The position numbers were made by a program, and so were the translations under genes. From positions 2,311,651 to 2,375,650 of the forward strand of contig JASKMD010000020.1 in NCBI GenBank assembly GCA_030144725.1: a DNA stretch of 64,000 nt, written 5' to 3'. Positions within the stretch are counted from its first letter, which is position 1; each line of letters opens with the position of its first letter. This document shows, one piece after another, positions 30,701 through 53,900 of the stretch. A model generated the notes under the pieces. The model saw nothing but the letters and a program-made list of their open reading frames with translations, ran no database searches and was not told where the DNA came from. This stretch comes from Haematococcus lacustris. Taxonomy: Eukaryota; Chlorophyta; Chlorophyceae; Chlamydomonadales; Haematococcaceae.

Positions 30701-33700
30701 ACACAAGCATCCCCTTGCAGCACTCACAGCCATGCATGCGGCTCAGCCAGGCAGTGCTGGGTGCCTTGTTTCCAGCTGGGCAGTGGCAATGGCCTCCAGG
30801 GCGTTGCAGCAGGCGCTGCTCATGGAGTGTGGAGTAGTGTACCAGATAGACCAACAAGCAGACCTCTGTAGCTCCCCTGGCAACCAAGTCAGGCTCACGG
30901 CAGCCAACCTAGCGTTCGTAGTGCAAGCCATACACTGCTTCAAGGTTCGAGCCAGGTAGTGCAGCGCTGGGCTGGCTTACATGTATTGCTGTAAGCTAGG
31001 TGTAAGCTATTGAACAGCTGCGGGTGGATGGCAAGGGCAGTTGCTGATGTATTCTAGACATAGCACGTGTGCATGCTTCAGTGCTAGCCAGGCTTTGTCA
31101 GCTAGGTTTGACTGGAGAGGCTGACAAGCAGATGAGGCCCAGGCTTACAAAGAGATCGTGCCTGGTCTAGCGAATGTGGTGTGGTTGGTGTGGGGTGGGT
31201 CAAGTGCCTGCTAGACTGCTGACAGAATGCATACTGATATGGATGCAAGTGGGCAGACAGCTAGCCAGCCAGCTAACCAGGCAAAAGGCGGCCAGCCAGC
31301 CAGCCCTTGGCAGCTTTCTTGCAGGCACTTGAGGCGGAGCGCAAGGAGAAGGAGATGCTGGAAAGCAAGCTCAAGGCGATGGAGAGCAAAGTGCTGCAGG
31401 GCGGGGTCAACCTGTTAGAGAAGGTGCGCCTAGGTGGCTGCACCTGCACTGCGTGCTGCAGCTGTGTTGCCTAGCGCCTGTGCTCCAGGTGCAGTGATGC
31501 TTGGCATCAAGATGCAGCCTCTGTTGTGTTGTGTCATGGATGCGTGGTTGCCCCATATGCACACGCATGTGCCAGATGCTGACCAGTTGCTGTACATCAG
31601 GCTCGGGCCTCAGCTTGCACCCAGGGCAAGACACAGTGCTGATCTGCTTAGTATGCCCCAAGCCAGCAACAGTGCCAATGCTGGGTGAAGTTCCTTTGTG
31701 GCATGCATCTAATCACAACTCCCTCATCCATGTCAGGACACATCATAGTGCCCTCATCCGTGGTTGGGGACATGGCCAGCAGCTGTCTGCGGTAGCGCAC
31801 AAACATACTAAACTAAACATACCAAACTAGTTATAACAAACATATTAAACATACCAAGCTAGTTGTAGTGTTGTTCACGCTGGTGTGACCATGCCTTGCA
31901 ACTGGCAGTTGCAGTCAACGTAGAGCCATACCAGCCTCAAGTCTTGAAACTGGCATAATGCCATAGGATGCTAGCATTGGGTGCTACTGGCAGCTATTGC
32001 GCTGCACTGCTGGTTCAGCATGACCTGTGGCAGGTGGGATGTTGTGTTTGTTGCTTGTTGCTTATGCTGGACAGCTGCTTAGCTTGCCTGTTTCAAACCG
32101 CTAGCCTCTGCGCACGGCTGTCGCTTTAAAGGTGGACGAGCTGAAGAAGCGCAGCGAGGACCTCAAGCGGGAGGCGGTAGCCCGCAAGCGTCAGGAGGAA
32201 GAGCAGCGGCGCCGGCTGCTAGACCTGCAGGACAAGCAGATCGACTTTAACGAGAAGTTCAACAGCATGGACGAAGAGGTCCAGGCAAGGGCTCTGCACA
32301 CATACGCACACACACACTGGCTGGCTGCCTGGGCATGGTCCCTGTGTTTGTGATGTGGTGTGCGCTGCCCAGTCAAAGCTGACAGGGGACAGTGGGACCA
32401 TCTGGGCAGAGCAACCAGTGCTCGTATGATGCACAGATGCTTTGGTGCTTTGTGTGCTGAACAACCAGCTGGGAATGCAGTAGGTGGGCACGCACAGCAA
32501 GGAGTGGGCAGGCTGAGCCGTGCACCAGCAGCTGGTGAATGGCTGGCAGCTTGTGATGGCCCTGTCGACTCCTCACCATCGGGTGTGCTGGCCTTGCCCC
32601 TCCTCACCTACTTGCCCCTCCTGCCTTTCCCCTCCTCACCTGCTGGCCTTGCCCCTCATCACCATGTCACCTCCTCACCCTCGGGTGTGATGGCCTTGCA
32701 GGTGAAGAGCCGGCAGCTGAAGAAGCTGTTTGAAAAGTACCAGGCCAAGAAGGCAGAGACCACTGACCTGCAGGAGCAGTTCCAGAGGGAGCGGGAGGGC
32801 ATGCTGGAGGACTACCGCATCCTTACCCAGCAGGTAAGCTTGCCCTGTTCACCGCTGCGCGGGCTGCGTGGCTGGACACCTAACTCAGCTGCTGTGCAGG
32901 AGACTGCCAGCTGCCACTGTGCTGCAAAGTGCTGCATAATGGAGCGCCTTGTTTTGCCCCTCGTGTAGCTAGGGTTGCTGGGCTGCTACCTTCGGATCAA
33001 AGGGCTGCAGTCGTGTGTTCATCTGTATTGCAGCAGTGCCACAACCACCACACTATTCCCAGCATCTCATATTCATTATGTATCATCTGTCAATTGTTCA
33101 GTCTGACCTTTACACCTGACTTCCGCATGTGCTCACGCATGGGCAGAATGGGCAGCATGTACTTTTGACCCCAGCTGTGTTCTTTCTGGCAGATGTTTGC
33201 TCCCTGGCCTGCCTGGCCCGCCTGGCCTGCCTGGCCTGTCTGGCTGCAGATCAAGCTAAAGAATCTGGTGATCGCCTGCTTCATCCCTCCAGACTACCAG
33301 GACCGCATCATGCAGCACTGCCACTGGCAGGACTACGAAGGCGCCTGGTCCATAGACTTCCTGCAGTACGCCGGCAACGCCATCCGGGCACACCAGGTGG
33401 GTCCAGGGTCAGACTGCTGCAGCAGCATGCTGGCAGCACCATACCAAGGCGTGAATGAGGGGGGCGTGGAGTCTAAGTGGCACTGACGGCTAGCACCAGA
33501 GAGTGGGCAGCAGGGGGGTGGGTGGGAGGAGTAAGGGGGAGGGGAGGACAGGGAGGCGGGCAGGGTCAGGGGAGGACAGGGAGGTGGGCAGGGTCAGGGG
33601 AGGACAGGGAGGTGGGCAGGGTCAGGGTCAGGGGAGGACAGGGAGGTGGGCAGGGTCAGGGGAGGACAGGGAGGTGGGCAGGGTCAGGGTAAGGGTCAGG

Positions 33701-35157
33701 GAGGTGGGCAGGGTCAGGGTAAGGGTCAGGGAGGTGGGCAGGGTCAGGGGAGGACAGGGAGGTGGGCAGATTAAGGGTCAGGGGAGGACAGGGTGGTGGG
33801 CAGGGTAAGGGTCAGGGGAGGACAGGGAGGTGGGCAGGGTCAGGGTAGGGTTAGGGTGGCTACTACAGTGGGTGAAGACTGACCTAGACGTGTGTGGGAG
33901 CACAGCAGTGGCTGTGCACCTGCCCTGTGCAGGAGCTTGCTGCTGCCCAGGAGGCCGAGGCGGCTGCAGATGCCGGCCAGCTGCTGTCTGCTGACAGTGA
34001 AAAGTTGCAGGTGGGCCGCTATCACACCCCCTCTCCCCTTGTCCAACTGTATAAACCGCCCTCCAACCCGATAGCCATGTATGCTGCACATGGTACAAAT
34101 GGTAGGCAACCACCATGCAGCATGCCCTGCTGGCACCGCGATCGCGCCTGCATGTCAGATCATGCATGTGTGGCCAGTGTTACCACCTCTGCCCCCTGGT
34201 GTCAACAGCTCATGCCTAAACTGTGGGCATGCTTCCCTCGGCCCCCTGCTTTCTGCTTCCCCTTGCCCCCTTCAGGGGGTTTACTTCTCGTACCAGTCCT
34301 TAGAGGATGAGTATGGCAAGGCGGCTCAATCCCATGCAGTGGGCGGCAACGGCATGGCAGCAGGCGGCAAGGGCCCTGGCTCTGCCCACAAAGGTGGCAG
34401 CCACCGCAGCAGCTCCACCGACCCCACCAACATAGGCACCTTGAGAGAGCAGGTGAGGCGGGCGGGCGGTGACGCTGCCTGGGGTAGCATGGGCGCAAGC
34501 GCACTGCCAGCTGTGTGCTTTGCCAGCAGTGCTGCATGGGAACAGAAGAACAGAGGAGGTGGGGTTGCACGGCCATGGGGTGCTGCTGAGGCCAGCAGCA
34601 TGACACATGATCGTGCCTGGTCTGTGTTCAGCCACTGCCACTGCACGGCAACACTAACACCACCATCACGAGGCAGGGCACCAGATGACGGCACTAGATG
34701 AGGGCACTAGATGAGCATCAAGCAGCAGGGTGTAGAAGACCCTGACACTGTGACTGTGCCCAGTCTGGTTGGATCTAGCGTCGAAAAACTGTACACCCAG
34801 CAACACCGACCGCATGGGGAGGAATTGTCACACAGCAGCATGACAGCAGGGGCTGGTGAGGATGTGACGAAGAACACTACAAAGCAACAGCAGCACCAAA
34901 CAGCGCATTGTAGAGGACACTGGGCCCCCTGAGCGGCGTATGCCAAGCCCCCATCCTCACCCCATTCCATTCCACGCCCCCCTTCCATGACCCCGCTTGA
35001 CCCGGTCCCACTGCTGCCACCCTCGTGGCCCCTGCAGGTGCAGCAGTGGGGGGCGGTGGAGGAGGAGGAGCGGCTGCGCGCATCACAGACCCCCAAAGCC
35101 AGGGGCCTGGTCAAGGACACAGTGGACCCTGGACTACGCAAGTCAGTGGCGCGGTAA
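24749..35157 (+). CDS. FLA10: Kinesin-2 motor subunit FLA10 (KIF3A type), 18 exons
   Basis: Heterotrimeric kinesin-2 motor subunit that drives anterograde intraflagellar transport. Exons: 24749-24778, 24852-24944, 25019-25183, 25346-25454, 26051-26238, 26660-26873, 27290-27420, 27902-28039, 29710-29775, 30055-30225, 30540-30668, 31325-31423, 32132-32284, 32702-32833, 33250-33396, 33933-34010, 34276-34452, 35038-35157. Phases close throughout: 2340 bases, 779 residues, close to the Chlamydomonas protein. Motor motifs are VVVRCRPLN, the P-loop [16 protein letters not shown] (split by intron 3), switch [12 protein letters not shown], switch [11 protein letters not shown], and the neck [20 protein letters not shown]. 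The stalk is coiled coil (exons 9-14). The tail [18 protein letters not shown] is typical of KIF3A-like subunits. FLA10 is preferred over the paralogue FLA8 because [18 protein letters not shown] and the tail resemble FLA10. Intron 13 has a GC donor (CAG|GCAAGG). Confidence 0.92.
28153..29299. mobile_element. Non-autonomous TIR DNA transposon in FLA10 intron 8
   Basis: The ends form a 17-base terminal inverted repeat with one mismatch: TCGGGCGACCCCAACAT at 28153-28169 and, on the minus strand, TCGGGCGGCCCCAACAT at 29299-29283. CCCTAAC stands directly on both outer sides, so a 7-8 base target duplication is likely, although the site itself is a CCCTAA repeat. The interior (about 1.1 kb) is less GC-rich than the surroundings, has no simple repeats and no long frame, so no transposase. 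TIR and target length would suit a hAT-like or related element, but the superfamily is not established. Confidence 0.65.
29441..29605. repeat. TGACC pentamer array (about 33 units) in FLA10 intron 8
   Basis: An almost perfect TGACC array lies between the TIR element and exon 9. It is the same unit, in the same transcript-strand orientation, as the shorter array in the last desaturase intron. Confidence 0.95.
33536..33850. repeat. G-rich minisatellite in FLA10 intron 15
   Basis: About ten imperfect copies of a GGGCAGGGTCAGGGGAGGACAGGGAGGTG-like unit, with internal GGGTCA/GGGTAA variation, ending in telomere-like GGGTTAGGG. It is located between the exons ending at 33396 and starting at 33933. 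Confidence 0.9.
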
Positions 35158-36274
35158 ACCATATGTTTTACGCAGCTGCACGCTGATGGAGAGGATGGCT
35201 GGAGGAAAGGCAAGCAGGGGCTGCACTTTGACAGTGCAGCGTGTGTGATGGGCTTACACTATGCCTTGGCGTGTGTATCTGATGCCACTCACACCATCCA
35301 GCAGCTTGGCCGAGTCCAGCGTGCAGGATGGGAGGAGGGCAAGGTGAGGGTGAGCCCCTCCTGGATACGCTGGCAGCAGGGGCTGTAGCTGGGCGCTGGG
35401 GCTCTCGCCTGCTCACATTGGGGAGGGTACCCACGCACGCTCGTGCCGTGCCCACACTGCGGTGCCTGCAAGCGCGGCTACAGTTTTCAGCCCTGAGCTG
35501 CTGGTGTCTAAGAAAAGAGCTTGTTCTCCAGACTGGCTAGGTTACAGAACGCAGCAGCTGGTAGGTGTGGCGCACTGAGGTGTGCAGTCACACGGCCGGG
35601 CAAGGCTACGAAGGGTCAGGGCAAGGCAGGCTGGTTTTGCCCAAAACAGAGGGCGTTTTGAAGCAACGGGTCGCCTCACAACAGTAGGACACAGTTGTTG
35701 GGTCAGTGAGCATGCCCATCTCTAAGGATTGGCCTCGTGATGGTTTGGGCAGGCAGAGCAGGGCAGTGGTGCATGGCAGGGGTCCATAGCCCCGCGGCGT
35801 GATGCACACGGTGACAGTCAGGGCAGGCGTACCAGGCAGTACACCAAAGGATTCACGAGTACGGACTGCGACACTGTAGAACTCATTGCAACCGAGCGGT
35901 TTGCATGCAGTGGACAGAGGAAACTGGGCCTGTGTCAGTGTCTAGTGCGTGCGTGCAGTGTGTCGGTCGCTTACGCCTCATAGCCGGGACAAAACTTCCA
36001 CGCATATCGCAATTCATGCATCGCACAACAGGCGCAATGACAAGTGCTGCAGTCAACATATCCGTGCCGCAAGGAATATGCTCTGTAAACTGTTCAATCA
36101 TGAATTGCGTAGTCACTGCATGTACGATTGTCCGGCGGGGATGCCACCGTCCGGCCGGGTAGACCGGGCGATGCCCGTAAAATCTATTCGGCGATCCGTT
36201 CGGCCTCACTGTTTGCAAGCAGGCTGCACCAACACTCGCGTCCACCCGCGTAAACCCACAAAGCTGCATGCGCT
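35158..36274. other. Convergent intergenic region, FLA10 and TMEM120-like
   Basis: The two genes end tail to tail with 1.1 kb between stop codons, so both 3' UTRs lie here. A plus-strand TGTAA at 36084-36088 is a possible FLA10 poly(A) signal. On the minus strand TGTAA occurs near 35542 and near 35252, candidates for the TMEM120-like transcript, which would make the UTRs overlap. No coding exon recognised. Confidence 0.5.
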
Positions 36275-43155
<6,881 letters not shown>

Positions 43156-43742
43156 GCGTGAATGCGAAGAGATGGAGGTGGAGGAGTCGGGCGTTAGTAA
43201 GCATATCGGGCGACCATGTTTACACAAGTCATGGGCCGTGATTAACGCTCTGCTACGCTGCTTGATTTACGATACTCCAGACAGGTTTCCCTGCATCCTT
43301 ACACTGTCCCTACACTTCTCCAGGAGTCCCTACACTTCTCCACATGAGTGAGAGACCGGTGTGTGGCCCTAACTTAGGTGCGACCCTAGGAGTTGCTAGA
43401 GCCCTAACCTAAGCATGAATCTCGCGCACACACACATCCCCTTTACTAGGGCAGTCTGATTGCTAGTGCTATTTATTCATGGCGTGATACACATGACACT
43501 AGTCTAACGTTAGAGGGCTCGGGACAGATCCCCATGTAAGATACACGATACCAATAAGTAAAGGGGCTGTGGTGCATTCTGTAGGTACATGTTGAAAGCC
43601 AGACTCGCTTGTAAGCTGCGCGCTTCTTTTAGCGACGCGAAACCAAAAATGTAAACGAAAAGAGCACGAAGAAAATATCATGAGCATGGCGCGCCTTCAA
43701 TGTGTTTCCCCGCACGCATCGCACACACGGGAGCGAGATAAG
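43156..43742. promoter_or_regulatory. Divergent promoter region, TMEM120-like and 3'-phosphatase
   Basis: The two start codons are 587 bases apart, head to head. The middle contains the dispersed repeat at 43262-43445; the part next to the phosphatase gene (43450-43700) is comparatively AT-rich. Confidence 0.6.
43262..43445 (-). repeat. Inverted copy of the 17.4-17.5 kb dispersed repeat
   Basis: On the minus strand the order is AAAGGGGAT, TTAGGTTAGGGCTCTAG, ACTCCTAGGGTCG, CCTAAGTTAGGG, CACACCGGTC, then TGGAGAAGTGTAGGG twice in tandem. Each block matches the plus strand at 17395-17530 in order. In this copy the TGGAGAAGTGTAGGGACTCC block is duplicated. Confidence 0.6.
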
Positions 43743-49595
<5,853 letters not shown>

Positions 49596-50930
49596 GGTGT
49601 GACCAAAGTGTGTGGGAGGGTGTGAGGTGGGGTGGGTGGATGGGGATTGTGAAGGAGAGGGGCAGGGGGTGGAGGGCGGAAGTGGGAGCTGGCCTATAGC
49701 GCCCCCAGCTGTGCCCACCCTTGATGCGCCCTCCTCCATCCAGATCCTTTTCACTCTTACTGACTGCTCATCAGAGTGACCCGACAGTCTGGCTGTGAGG
49801 GGGGTGAGGAGGCAGGGGGGGTGCTGCGAAGGCAGCAGCAGCTGCCCAGCTGGGCAATGTATGGCCGAGGGCAGGGGAAAGGGGTTTGGACGTTATTGTT
49901 GGCAGCATGCATGGCACTGTCCTGCTGCTTTGTGTGAGGAGGAGTGAGATTGGGTGGGGTCAGGTTGTGGTTGTGACTGTGTCTCAAGGCACGGGATTGT
50001 TGCAGTTGCTGAGTTGGGTTGTTTCAAGCTACCTTATGGGTGGGTAAGTGTTGAAGTTAGTGAGGTGAGGGATGTGATGCACGTTTGGTCACAGTCAGGC
50101 CACAGCCTAGGTATATCACAGCGGTGCCAACATTCACCTGCAACCACCATGGCAGCCATGGCTGTGAGAATGGGCAAGGCAGTGGCTGCCTGTACTGGAG
50201 CAGGAGGGGCGGATTCACAATGTCCTTGGGACATCATGATTGCATAAACAAACGATCAGGTGTACTGCTGTGGGCTTGCAAGTTTGCAGGTTAAGCTTGC
50301 ATCTCGGCCATGCAAGTGTGATGCCTCCATGTGTTGGCAAAGGGTGAACAGCACAGGTAGATGTGCACGCAGGGCAGCGCACATGCAATGACATGTGAGG
50401 ATGAAGCTGCTGTTCACTGTAGTTCGACAGCTTACGATGGAGTTTCCGCACCCTACTTACTCATTCTTCACATTTGTGTGATTTGTAAGCTGTTGCATGC
50501 CAACCTTGACCATGATAGACTGCCAGTCGTGCTTGCTATGACATCAGGCTGTCAGAGAAAGGTCAGCTCCGCAGCTGGCACGGTGGAAAGTCGTACGTGG
50601 TTCCGGCGAAGTTGCACTTAAGACTTGACATTAACGTACGCCGCTGAGCTCTGCACCTGCTGGACAGAATGGCAGATTAGAACGCATCAGGAGCACACGT
50701 CTTGCGTTACATATCTAATTGTGGAACGCTCTTCAGTGGTGCACGCCACACTCTAAATTTCTAAAACATCACTCGGCACATGTCACCGCTCAGCTGTCGT
50801 GCAACTTTGCAACTCTATGCTGCGAAACCTATCGCGAAGCCTCTTTCGGCACCAACACCATCAACCAACTCAATAATGATCAATGCAACATGTCAGACAC
50901 CGAACACCATATTTCTTGTCTTCAATCTTC
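49596..50930. other. Convergent intergenic region, 3'-phosphatase and KMO-like
   Basis: No coding exon recognised in 1.3 kb between the two stop codons. A plus-strand TGTAA at 50484-50488 is a possible poly(A) signal for the phosphatase gene; a minus-strand TGTAA lies at 50711-50707, about 220 bases after the KMO-like stop. The right part (50.4-50.9 kb) is AT-richer and free of simple repeats. Confidence 0.5.
50707..50711 (-). promoter_or_regulatory. Candidate TGTAA poly(A) signal of the KMO-like gene
   Basis: The minus strand reads TGTAA about 220 bases after the KMO-like stop codon, a typical distance for a volvocalean poly(A) signal. Confidence 0.4.
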
Positions 50931-53900
50931 TCACACGCCGGCCACGACAGACACTGCCTTGGCTGGGCCATGCGTAGAGATCCACTTGTACGCCGCAGCA
51001 CCAACGGCAATTGCGAGGGCGCTGAACAATGCGATGATGCGAGAGGTGGTCTCGTGAGCCCGTCTCACCACTTCGCGGTAGGGCAGCGTTGAGTCCTGCA
51101 CAACGTGACGGCCAGGTTCAACGGTCGTGGTCACTAAATACTGATGCTGTGCACTGCCAGCCCTTCAACATAAGCACAATGAGCACAAACACCCCACGGT
51201 CAAACGTACCGCCACGAGATCTATGTACATAATTCCAATGTTTCATGACATTGAATAAAGCACTTGGCCCCTCCCTCCCTCCTCCCTCTAGCCCCCCTTC
51301 CCCCCCCTCTGGCCTCCTCCCTCCCTCCCTCTAGCCCCCTTTTCCCCGCAGCCCTCTCACCTGGACCAAGAGGAAGGAGTGCGGGTGAAAGAATGCCGGC
51401 GCCAGCTTGTTCAGCGCAGTGCGGATCAGCAGGTTGAGCGACCAGCCCAGCGAGCCCAGCTTACTCTGCAGCCATCAGACCGGCAGCACCAACCAACTCC
51501 GCCACCAGTGATCATTGCCAACCGCCTAGCCAACTGCCTAGCCAACTGCCACCAGTGTTGTCATAAGATACTAGGAAGGACACTGGGCAAGGGCACTAAG
51601 GTGAGGCCCTCACACAGGAGCCAGCCACACTGCTCGACTCAGCTCAGCGTGCAAGCAACTCAGATCAGACTCGGATCAGACTCAGACTCAGACCATAGCC
51701 AGTCTGGTCTTCTCCCAACCCACTCCAGGCACCACACAGGAGTTAGCCAAACAGGTTGGCTCAGCTCAGAGCAGTGGCTAGAGCAGGTTGTGAGGAGTGC
51801 AGGGCGGGTGGCTGCCTGCAGGCCAGCTGTATCCCGACGCAGCCAGCAGCAAAGGCATCAGGCGCAGGCATCAGGCGTAGGCAGCATGCGCAGGCAGCAG
51901 CTCTGCAGGCATCAGCTGCCCACCTGGCTGTATTGCCAGGGGTAGCTGAAGGTCATGAGGGAGATGAGGGCAGCCACGTCAGGGGCGCGACGGGCCTGAT
52001 AGGCGGGCAGGGCGCGGCCTAGATCGTCCCCACACTCCTCAAGGACCTGCGCCAACACACCGCATGGCAACAGCCTCGTGCTGGGGCCTTATCCATCCTC
52101 GGCCTTGCCACGCCAACTCTGCCTGAACTCTCCCACCAGCCCCCAAGGCACCCACCCCACTCCCTGATGCATTGAGCCATTGACCTCCCTTCTGACTGCC
52201 CCCCTGCCCCTCTGCCCCTCTGCCCCTCTGCCCCTCTGCCCCTCTGCCCCTCTGCCCCTCTGCCCCTCTGCCCCTCTGCCCCTCTGCCCCCCTGCCCCTC
52301 TGCCCCTGTATGCTGCACCTGGTCCAGCTCAGCCACGTCCTCCAGCGCTGAGTTCACCCCCTGGCCCAGGTCCGGGGGGAAGGCAGCGCGTGCGTCCCCC
52401 TGCACCCCCCCACCACCACACAGCAGCGGCAGCAGCAGCAGCTGGGGGGCCACAGCTCCATTGAATAGGGTGGGTCATACTGCCAGGCTGGGTGGTGAGG
52501 TAGGAGCTGGCTAGTGCCGAGGAACTCGCCCCCGCCCCTGCGCCTGTGCTTCTGGCTCTGCTTTTAGCCCCAGCTCCTGCACCACCCCGCTCTCTTCTGT
52601 GCTCCTGTGGGCTATGCAGCAGCCACTCACCAGCAACACCACGCCACATGACCCCGCCCCCCCACCCCGGCCCCCTGCTGCCGCTGCTGTCTCCCCCCCT
52701 GCTGCCGCTGCTGCTGCTGCTGCTGCCCGTCCTGCTGCTGGCGACGACTCTGGCTCCTGCTGGTCCAGGCTGGACAGAGGCAGTGCTGGCAGGCTGAGCT
52801 GCAGGCCTGGGCAGTACTGAGGGGCGGGGAAGCGGCCCCCCCGGCTGGCTGCAAAGGACGCAGCCTCCGCCTCAGGCACCAGCTGCCGCACAGGTAGCTG
52901 CAGGCAGACAGACAGGCAGACAGGCAGGCAGGGCAGCAGGTGCAGGGATGAGGCAGGCAGAGTGGGTAGATTGAAATAGCAGGCGGGCGGGCAGGCGGCT
53001 CAGAGCCTAGTCACACAGCCTAGGGGCCTGCCTTAGAGCCTCCACAGATTAGGCTAGGCGAGCTCAGAGCCCAGTCAGCCTAGTGCATAGGCAAGATAGG
53101 CCAGCTGGCTTGCACCCCAGCCCTGGGCGTGATGGTTGGCCCCAGCTGCAGCCAGGCCCTGGGTGCCTTCACTGGTAATGGGTAGTCCAGTCCAGGCACA
53201 GGCTGCAGGCACTAGGCGCAGCAGGCACGAGGCACTAGTCCAGGCACTAGGCGCCACTGGCCCACTGGGCCCACAGCTGGCACCAAGGCCTCCCACAGCA
53301 GGCACTAGGCGCAGTGGGACCAGGTCTAGCCACTGCAGGCTCACCCTTGGCACCCAAGCCCTGCCTCCCGACTCTTCTCAGCCTCCATCCCAGCCCAAGC
53401 AGCAAGGTGGGCAGCACTGCAGGGGGCTGGGGAGTCTTGCGAAGCTGACATGCACGGCTGCGTCAGCCACTTCCACCCCACCCCACCCCACCCCGCCCCT
53501 GCCCTTCCCACAACCCCTTCTTCCCACAACCCTCAGGACCTCTCCCTGACTCCCTGACTACTAGCTCCACCTTACCCGACAGTCCGTGTCAGGCCGTGTG
53601 TATTGTTGCAACGTTCAACTCCATCACAACCCAGGTCCCACAAAACCCCTCACCCGACCCACAGCCCCTTCACCCCTACCCCTACCCTTACCCTAGATAG
53701 AGCCATCCCCTCCCCCTCATGACCCCCCCATCACGACCCCCCTCATGACCCCCCTCATGACCCCCCTCATGACCCCCCTCATGACCCCCCTCATGACCTC
53801 TCTCATGACCCCCCTCATGACCCCCCTCATGACCCCCCTCATGACCCCCCTCATGACCCCCCTCATGACCCCCCTCATGACCCCCCTCATGACCCCCCTC

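Noticed and set aside
30504..30959. 151-codon frame continuing past FLA10 exon 11
   Set aside because: Read-through into intron 11; conservation with FLA10 stops exactly at the AAG|GTGCGG donor.
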